Position numbers and translations under genes: made by a program | Notes under the pieces: generated by a model | What the model was told of the DNA's origin: nothing | What the model saw: only the letters and a program-made list of their open reading frames with translations | The model's database searches: none | NCBI GenBank assembly: GCA_024104275.1 | Contig: JAGGHK010000001.1 | Location: forward strand, 1 to 64,000 | Reading direction: 5' to 3' | Length of the DNA: 64,000 nt | From: Bifidobacterium sp. | GTDB lineage: Bacteria; Actinomycetota; Actinomycetes; Actinomycetales; Bifidobacteriaceae | Shown here: positions 59,101 through 64,000 of the stretch, piece after piece | Position numbering within the stretch: position 1 is the first letter of the stretch | Layout of the letters: each line of letters starts with the position of its first letter

Positions 59101-59877
59101 TCAGGCGTTGAGGCGGTAGATGATGGACATGCCCTTGAAGATGAGGTCCGGATCGTAGACGTCGATGGCCTCGGTGTCGTCCTTGAAAACCGCGCCGAGA
59201 CCGCCCGTGGCGACCACCTTGAAATCCTCTTCTATTTCGCGATGGAACTGCTCGATGGTGCGTTCGATGCCGCCGAGGAAATTGTAATAAAGGCCGGCTT
59301 GCATGGCCGTTTTGGTGCCTTTCGCAAGAATTGAGGCCGGGCGGGTGATTTCCACTTCGGGAAGTTGAGCAGTGCCGGAAACGAGCGAACTGATGGAGGT
59401 CTGCAGACCGGGGCTGATGAGGCCTGCGGTGATGGACTTGTTGGCATCGACATAGTTGAAGGTGGTCGCCGTACCGAAATCAGCGACGAGCACCGGGCTG
59501 CCATATGTGCCGTAAGCGCCGACGCAATCCGCCAGGCAGTCTGCACCCAGCGATTTCGGATCGTCCATACGGATGGAAAGTCCGGATTTCACGCCGGGGC
59601 CGACGATGATCGGGTCGATATCGAGGAACTTGACGATGGAGGAACGGAAGGAGTGCATGATCTGCGGGACGACCGAGGCTGCGATGACGTCATCGACATC
59701 GTCGGGGGCGTATCCGCCGGATTCAAGGAATTGGAGTAGCAGCAGGCCATATTCGTCGCTGGTGCGGAAGGTTTTGGTGGTGATGCGCCAGGTGTCGGTG
59801 ATAGTGGAGGAGGGGGAGCTGTCGTCCACCACGCCGATTTCGATGTTCGTGTTGCCGATGTCAATCGCGAGTAGCAT
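59101..59877 (-). CDS. coaX: Type III pantothenate kinase
   Basis: The 258-residue kinase makes 4'-phosphopantothenate, the first step to coenzyme A. MLLAIDIGNTNIEIG is the phosphate-binding start, SLGADCLADCVGAY near 107 the substrate region, and VADFGTATTFNYVD near 130 the second ATP motif; VVATGGLGAVF comes near the end. Type III enzymes are not inhibited by coenzyme A and are potassium-dependent (family knowledge). It is divergent from the peptide importer genes and convergent with the second sugar-binding protein. Confidence 0.94.
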   Translation of the reverse strand: MLLAIDIGNTNIEIGVVDDSSPSSTITDTWRITTKTFRTSDEYGLLLLQFLESGGYAPDDVDDVIAASVVPQIMHSFRSSIVKFLDIDPIIVGPGVKSGLSIRMDDPKSLGADCLADCVGAYGTYGSPVLVADFGTATTFNYVDANKSITAGLISPGLQTSISSLVSGTAQLPEVEITRPASILAKGTKTAMQAGLYYNFLGGIERTIEQFHREIEEDFKVVATGGLGAVFKDDTEAIDVYDPDLIFKGMSIIYRLNA

Positions 59878-59954
59878 ATTGTCCGCCTTCCTTGAAAGTT
59901 CACCGGCAGATATTTCGGTACTTGGTAATCTGCCAAAGTCCTTTTCGTGTCTCG

Positions 59955-60006
59955 TTCCATCATACGCTGTAAGCGGCGTAAATCTATCGGTATTCGTATG
60001 ATGGAA
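59955..60006. promoter_or_regulatory. Perfect 12-bp inverted repeat in the coaX / peptide-importer divergent region
   Basis: TTCCATCATACG (59955-59966) and CGTATGATGGAA (59995-60006) are separated by 28 bases. The arms are far apart for a simple operator but suit two cooperative sites or an mRNA hairpin. Confidence 0.5.
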
Positions 60007-60066
60007 ACCGCAGACGACCCGTGAGGGCGGCTAGCGAATTTAATAATATCTATCAAAGAGGAAAGT

Positions 60067-61932
60067 ATGCCTACCAATTCAGGTGCGCACGGCGAAAACG
60101 ACGCAACCGACAACAAGACACCAGGCACCAATGAAAACGAGACAGCAGCGAAGGTTGCTGGCGGTGCGGTAAACGCTACGGGTGTCTCGGCGAATGTTTC
60201 CGATACCAACGCAAAAGCCGCGGGCAGCTCTGCAGATATAGGCGACTCCGGTGTGAACACGGACGCTCACGACAACTCAAGCGTCAAAGCTAGTAAAAAC
60301 GCTGCGGGCAGTACCGATGAGACGCTCAATGCGCATGTCAAAGGCGTGTCTGGTGGCAATGCTTCCGGTGTTAACGGTGGCAAGGCTGGAAAAGGCAAGA
60401 AAAAAGGTTGGATCTGGGCGATTGTCGCGGCGGTGGTTGTGGTGGCGCTTATCGTTGCTTTCGTCGTGATTCGCGGTAATCAAAAGGTCAGTGACGGCAT
60501 GGCCAGGATGCATAAATCTGATTCCGTGACCGTCGGTCTCAAACTTGCGCCCACGAACCTTGATATCCGCAACCAGTCCGGCTCCTCACTCGACCAGGTG
60601 CTTGTCGGCAACGTTTATGAAGGACTCGTCGCGCGCGATTCCAACAACAAGGTCGTGCCGGGGCTGGCGAAAAGCTGGGAGAAGAACGCCGATGGTACGA
60701 GCTATACGTTCCATCTCAACCGTGGCATGAATTTCTCCAACGGTGATAAGCTTGACGCCAACGACGTGGCGTGGTCCATCAACGAACTGATGACCAGGCA
60801 CTACCACGATTCCGAATCGCTCATGAATTTCAAGTCGGTGACGGCTACGGATGCTGATACGGTCAAGCTCGACCTGACCGCGCCTTACGCCAACCTCTTG
60901 TGGGAGCTTGCCTGCAGGCCGGGTTTGGTGTTCGACAAGAATGCCAACTACGACATGAAGACTCAGGCGGTGGGTTCCGGGCCGTATACCGTCGCCAAGT
61001 TCGTGCCGAATGATTCCATCACGCTGAAAGCCAATCCGAAATATTGGGGTGAGCACAAAGCCAAAACCCCGACCATCGTGTTGCGCTATTTCGGCGATGA
61101 CAATGCGGCCGTCAACGCCCTGAAATCCGGGGATGTCCAAGTGCTGGCGCCCGTGACCGAAAACCTCGCCGAGCCATTTGTAAAAGACAGCGAGCATTAT
61201 CGTGTCGCGGCTGGTGACGATACCGACAAGTATGTGCTCGCTATGAATTCCAAGGGTGTCAAGACCTCGGATGTGCGCGTGCGTCAGGCCATCCGCTATG
61301 CCATTGGCCACAAGCAACTCATCGCCTCGCGCGGCGGGGCCGACAAGCCGCTGGGTGGTCCGATTCCCTCGCTGGACCCTGGATATGAGGACTTGACCGG
61401 GCTGTATCCGCACAACGTTGACAAGGCCAAGGCGCTGATGAAGGAAGCCGACTACACGCCCGACCACCCGCTCGAGCTGCGGCTGACCTACGCCAACACC
61501 TACGGCACCGAACTTGGCGACCAGCTGCGCAGCCAGTTGAAGCCCATCGGCATTGACCTGAAAGTCAACGTGGTCGAATTCTCGACGTGGTTGCAGGATG
61601 TGTTGAAAAACAAGGATTACGACCTGTCCATGGTCGACCACAACGAAAGCCATGATTTCTCGCAGTGGACGCAGGACAGTTACTACTACAACTACAGCAA
61701 CCAGAAGGTCAAGGAGTACTACAACTATGCGATGGCCGCCTCCAGCGATTCCCAGCGTGACGCATTGCTGGCCAAGGCCGCGCGGGTAGTGAGCGAGGAC
61801 GCGCCAGCCGATTGGCTGTTCAACTACCGCATCACCACGGCGATGAAGGCAGGTGTGCAAGGCTTCCCGCTCAACCTCAACCAGACGTTGCTGCCCCTTT
61901 ACAACGTGAGATGTATGACGACGGTTAAGTGA
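60067..61932 (+). CDS. Peptide ABC transporter substrate-binding protein, membrane-anchored with a long disordered head
   Basis: The 621-residue product is a family 5 (DppA/OppA) binding protein, but not a lipoprotein. The first 115 residues are Ala/Asn/Gly/Asp-rich and disordered, KGKKK then precedes one membrane helix (GWIWAIVAAVVVVALIVAFVV, about 118-138), and the binding domain follows outside: VTVGLKLAPTNLDIRNQSGS, NVYEGLVARDSNNKVVPGLA, HLNRGMNFSNGDKLDANDV. Type II topology puts the head in the cytosol. It heads an operon with two permeases. GAGGAAAG precedes the ATG. Confidence 0.9.
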   Translation: MPTNSGAHGENDATDNKTPGTNENETAAKVAGGAVNATGVSANVSDTNAKAAGSSADIGDSGVNTDAHDNSSVKASKNAAGSTDETLNAHVKGVSGGNASGVNGGKAGKGKKKGWIWAIVAAVVVVALIVAFVVIRGNQKVSDGMARMHKSDSVTVGLKLAPTNLDIRNQSGSSLDQVLVGNVYEGLVARDSNNKVVPGLAKSWEKNADGTSYTFHLNRGMNFSNGDKLDANDVAWSINELMTRHYHDSESLMNFKSVTATDADTVKLDLTAPYANLLWELACRPGLVFDKNANYDMKTQAVGSGPYTVAKFVPNDSITLKANPKYWGEHKAKTPTIVLRYFGDDNAAVNALKSGDVQVLAPVTENLAEPFVKDSEHYRVAAGDDTDKYVLAMNSKGVKTSDVRVRQAIRYAIGHKQLIASRGGADKPLGGPIPSLDPGYEDLTGLYPHNVDKAKALMKEADYTPDHPLELRLTYANTYGTELGDQLRSQLKPIGIDLKVNVVEFSTWLQDVLKNKDYDLSMVDHNESHDFSQWTQDSYYYNYSNQKVKEYYNYAMAASSDSQRDALLAKAARVVSEDAPADWLFNYRITTAMKAGVQGFPLNLNQTLLPLYNVRCMTTVK

Positions 61933-62058
61933 CAGGCTGCGTTAGAGGCGTGCGACTCAGGATTGAAGATGAAGATGCGATGAAAATCAAGGAAAAGTAA
62001 GTGAAATCCTGATTTTGCTCGCATCTCCGGCAATAAGTTGTGATGGGGAAGGTGGCAT

Positions 62059-63030
62059 ATGCGATTTGTCATTCGACGTTTCCTGCTGTTTGTGGTGGCG
62101 CTGCTCGCCATTTCGGTGGTGATTTTCGCGGCGCTGCGCATTTTGCCGGGCGACGTGGCCAGTGTGATGGCGGGACTCAATGCACCGCCGGAACGCGTGG
62201 CGCAATTACGCTCGCAGATGGGGCTTGACCGGCCGCTGGTTGTGCAGTATTTCAGTTGGCTGGGCGGACTGCTGCAAGGTAACTTCGGCACCTCGCTTCT
62301 GACCGGGCGTTCGATCAGCTCGACCGTTGCCATGCGTGCCTCGGTTACCTTCCCGCTTATCGTGTTGGGGCTTATCGTGGCGCTCGCCATCGGCTTGACG
62401 CTTGGGGTTGTATCCACTTTGGCCACGCGTCCGGCGGTACGTTCCGCGTTCCATTTCATCGCCATCGTCGGCGGTGCCATCCCGGCGTTGTGGGGCGGAT
62501 TGCTGCTGATTCTGCTGTTCGGACGTGGCACCGGATTGCTGGACGTCCTGCCCTCGCAAGGGTTCCCCGAGGCTGGCTGGGGCAATTTCGGTTCGGCTCT
62601 GGCTTCACTTGTGCTGCCGGCATTGACCGTCGGTATCATCGACGGTGCGAGCCTCATGCGCTATACGCGTTCGGCGCTGGGTGACGTGATGAACAGCGGT
62701 TATATGGATCAGGCGATGGCCTGTGGCTATACACGCCGCCAGGCCGCGCTCAAAGTCGGGCTGAGACTGGCCACACCGCAGCTGGTGAGTGTGGTCGGGC
62801 TGATGTCCGCCGGCATGATCACCGGCGTGATGGTCATCGAAAACCTCTTCGCGCTGCCCGGTATCGGGGCAGGCTTGGTCACCGACCTTGGCAACCGCGA
62901 CCTTATCGCGGTGCAAAGCGAGCTCTTCATGCTGGCCGCTTTCTTCCTGTTTGTCGGCTTCCTCGTCGATCTTCTGCATCGCTTCCTCGACCCGCGTCTG
63001 AAGCACGCCGTGCAAGGAGGTGTGCAATGA
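62059..63030 (+). CDS. Peptide ABC transporter permease (DppB type)
   Basis: The 323-residue permease has six helices and the family start MRFVIRRFLLFVVALLAISVV. LPGDVASVMAGLNAPPERVAQLRSQMGLDRP is the typical extracellular stretch, and RYTRSALGDVMNSGYMDQAMACG near 205-227 leads into the docking loop. GGGGAAGGTGG precedes the ATG. It overlaps the next permease by four bases. Confidence 0.93.
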   Translation: MRFVIRRFLLFVVALLAISVVIFAALRILPGDVASVMAGLNAPPERVAQLRSQMGLDRPLVVQYFSWLGGLLQGNFGTSLLTGRSISSTVAMRASVTFPLIVLGLIVALAIGLTLGVVSTLATRPAVRSAFHFIAIVGGAIPALWGGLLLILLFGRGTGLLDVLPSQGFPEAGWGNFGSALASLVLPALTVGIIDGASLMRYTRSALGDVMNSGYMDQAMACGYTRRQAALKVGLRLATPQLVSVVGLMSAGMITGVMVIENLFALPGIGAGLVTDLGNRDLIAVQSELFMLAAFFLFVGFLVDLLHRFLDPRLKHAVQGGVQ

Positions 63031-63899
63031 CGAAAAGCAAGTCTTCAAGCAAGTTCTCTATTGTATTACGTTTGATATGGCGGCGCGGCGAAGGCAAGTT
63101 CGCGCTGATTGTGTTGGCGTCGTGGGTGGTGGTTTCGTTGGTATCGCTGGTTTGGACGCCGCAATCGCTGTGGGCGACCGATGGTTACCATGTCTGGGCG
63201 AAACCGTCTGTGGCACACTGGCTTGGCACCGATGGCACTGGCGCAGACGTCTTCAGCTGGCTGATGGCCGGAGCGCGAACGAATCTGTTCATTGCCATTT
63301 TGGCGGTGGTTTTCGCGGGGGCGCTGGGCATATTGCTGATGAGCGCGATGGTTTCGCGCAATTCAGCGCTGTCGAATGTTTCTGTGGTTGCGGTGGACGC
63401 GTTGATTTCCATTCCGACTGTTCTGATTGCCTTGATTCTGGCGGTTCCTATGGGTGCTTCGGTAGCCGTCGTCATCATCGCTTGCGGCATTGGCTATGGT
63501 CTGAACCTGGCTCGTATAGCACGCCCGCAGGCGTTGCTCGCGGCCAATTCCGACTATGTCGGCTCGGCACTTTCCTACGGTGCTTCCGGTTTCTCGGTGA
63601 TGCTGCACCACATCTTGCCCAACGCGATGCCGACCATCATGGTCCAGCTCTCGCTCTCTGCCGGCACTGCCGTTCTCGCGGAATCCGGCCTGACCTACCT
63701 CGGCTTCGGCGTGCCCAGCGGTGTGCCGAGCTGGGGCCATTCGCTGGCCACTTCGGTCAAGTTCATCAACGTCTACCCGCTGACCGTACTGTGGCCGGGC
63801 CTTATCGTCACCATTGTGGTGGTGGCGCTGAACGTTTTCGGTGATGTGCTGCGCGATGCCATCGACCCAGTGACCAACCCCGAATTGCGGAGGTCCTGA
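63027..63899 (+). CDS. Peptide ABC transporter permease (DppC type)
   Basis: The 290-residue partner permease has an N-terminal helix, WLGTDGTGADVFSWLMAGAR near 64 (the conserved GTD-G-D-S/W motif of DppC), and the docking region ALLAANSDYVGSALSYGASG near 170. The chain ends VLRDAIDPVTNPELRRS. The ATG overlaps the dppB-type stop (ATGA), so translation is coupled. Confidence 0.93.
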   Translation: MTKSKSSSKFSIVLRLIWRRGEGKFALIVLASWVVVSLVSLVWTPQSLWATDGYHVWAKPSVAHWLGTDGTGADVFSWLMAGARTNLFIAILAVVFAGALGILLMSAMVSRNSALSNVSVVAVDALISIPTVLIALILAVPMGASVAVVIIACGIGYGLNLARIARPQALLAANSDYVGSALSYGASGFSVMLHHILPNAMPTIMVQLSLSAGTAVLAESGLTYLGFGVPSGVPSWGHSLATSVKFINVYPLTVLWPGLIVTIVVVALNVFGDVLRDAIDPVTNPELRRS

Positions 63900-63900
63900 A

Positions 63901-64000
63901 ATGACGGTTGGTGAATTAGGCATGAAGAGGTGGCGCGGTCCTCATAATCCTGTATTCGCGGATTACGTAGGAAATATGTGCGGATGCCGAAGTGGAAAGG
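63901..64000 (+). CDS. Partial open frame at the window end, identity unclear
   Basis: ATG at 63901 follows the DppC-type stop directly and the frame stays open for 33 codons to the edge (MTVGELGMKRWRG, then PHNPVFADYVGNMCG). An importer ATPase gene is expected here, but these residues do not look like the start of one. It may be a different gene or a shifted frame. Confidence 0.3.
   Translation, partial: MTVGELGMKRWRGPHNPVFADYVGNMCGCRSGK

Overview
The window reads as a chromosome segment of a Bifidobacterium or another member of the Bifidobacteriaceae. The evidence is the gene content (actinobacterial-type DapD, xylulokinase beside a ROK regulator, GH42 beta-galactosidase with sugar ABC genes, ftsE-ftsX-CHAP hydrolase-smpB), moderately high GC coding DNA, Shine-Dalgarno starts mixed with probable leaderless starts, and no respiratory genes. 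The species cannot be named from the sequence alone.

Bases 1-1960 differ from the rest: they are AT-rich and hold defence genes, namely a promoter-less, start-less hsdS specificity fragment on the minus strand and a Shedu (SduA, DUF4263) nuclease gene with one frameshift. A zinc alcohol dehydrogenase with two frameshifts follows. Bases 3000-9500 carry a two-gene membrane unit, three separate flavodoxin-fold oxidoreductases, a CapA-family phosphoesterase and an orphan protein with an ATP-grasp-like end. An aldehyde dehydrogenase with two compensating indels follows, then a divergent xylB/ROK pair, a YkoE-type ECF S component, a tRNA-Met(CAT) and an L-2-hydroxyacid dehydrogenase.

Bases 17100-41600 are mostly housekeeping: rpmE; prfA-prmC-tsaC-wecA type operon; guaB; orn; a PIF1-like helicase; proS; a 3-hydroxyacyl-CoA dehydrogenase; an ssb paralogue; an M13 peptidase; an HdeD-like membrane protein with a prion-like head; map; gltA; dapD; a 43-residue membrane microprotein; prfB; ftsE-ftsX. 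Then come a secreted coiled-coil/CHAP hydrolase and smpB, a polar amino-acid ABC importer (binding protein, permease, ATPase), glmS and an RluA-family pseudouridine synthase.

Bases 50400-59100 form a beta-galactoside module: a LacI regulator, two permeases, a GH42 beta-galactosidase and two tandem sugar-binding lipoproteins. A shared operator (TGGTTGCGWWAACA) sits on two promoters in it. The window ends with coaX and a peptide ABC importer whose binding protein is membrane-anchored.

Two patterns cut across this layout. First, seven single-base indels fall in only five genes (sduA, alcohol dehydrogenase, aldehyde dehydrogenase, one permease, GH42), several of them in homopolymers, while the housekeeping genes appear intact. 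Second, at least seven copies of a long palindromic repeat lie downstream of guaB, of the amino-acid ABC ATPase gene and of glmS. The core and loop are conserved, but the outer arms differ from copy to copy while staying complementary within each copy. I know of no described family that fits this and regard it as the most novel signal in the window. A separate 62-bp palindromic tandem repeat follows orn.
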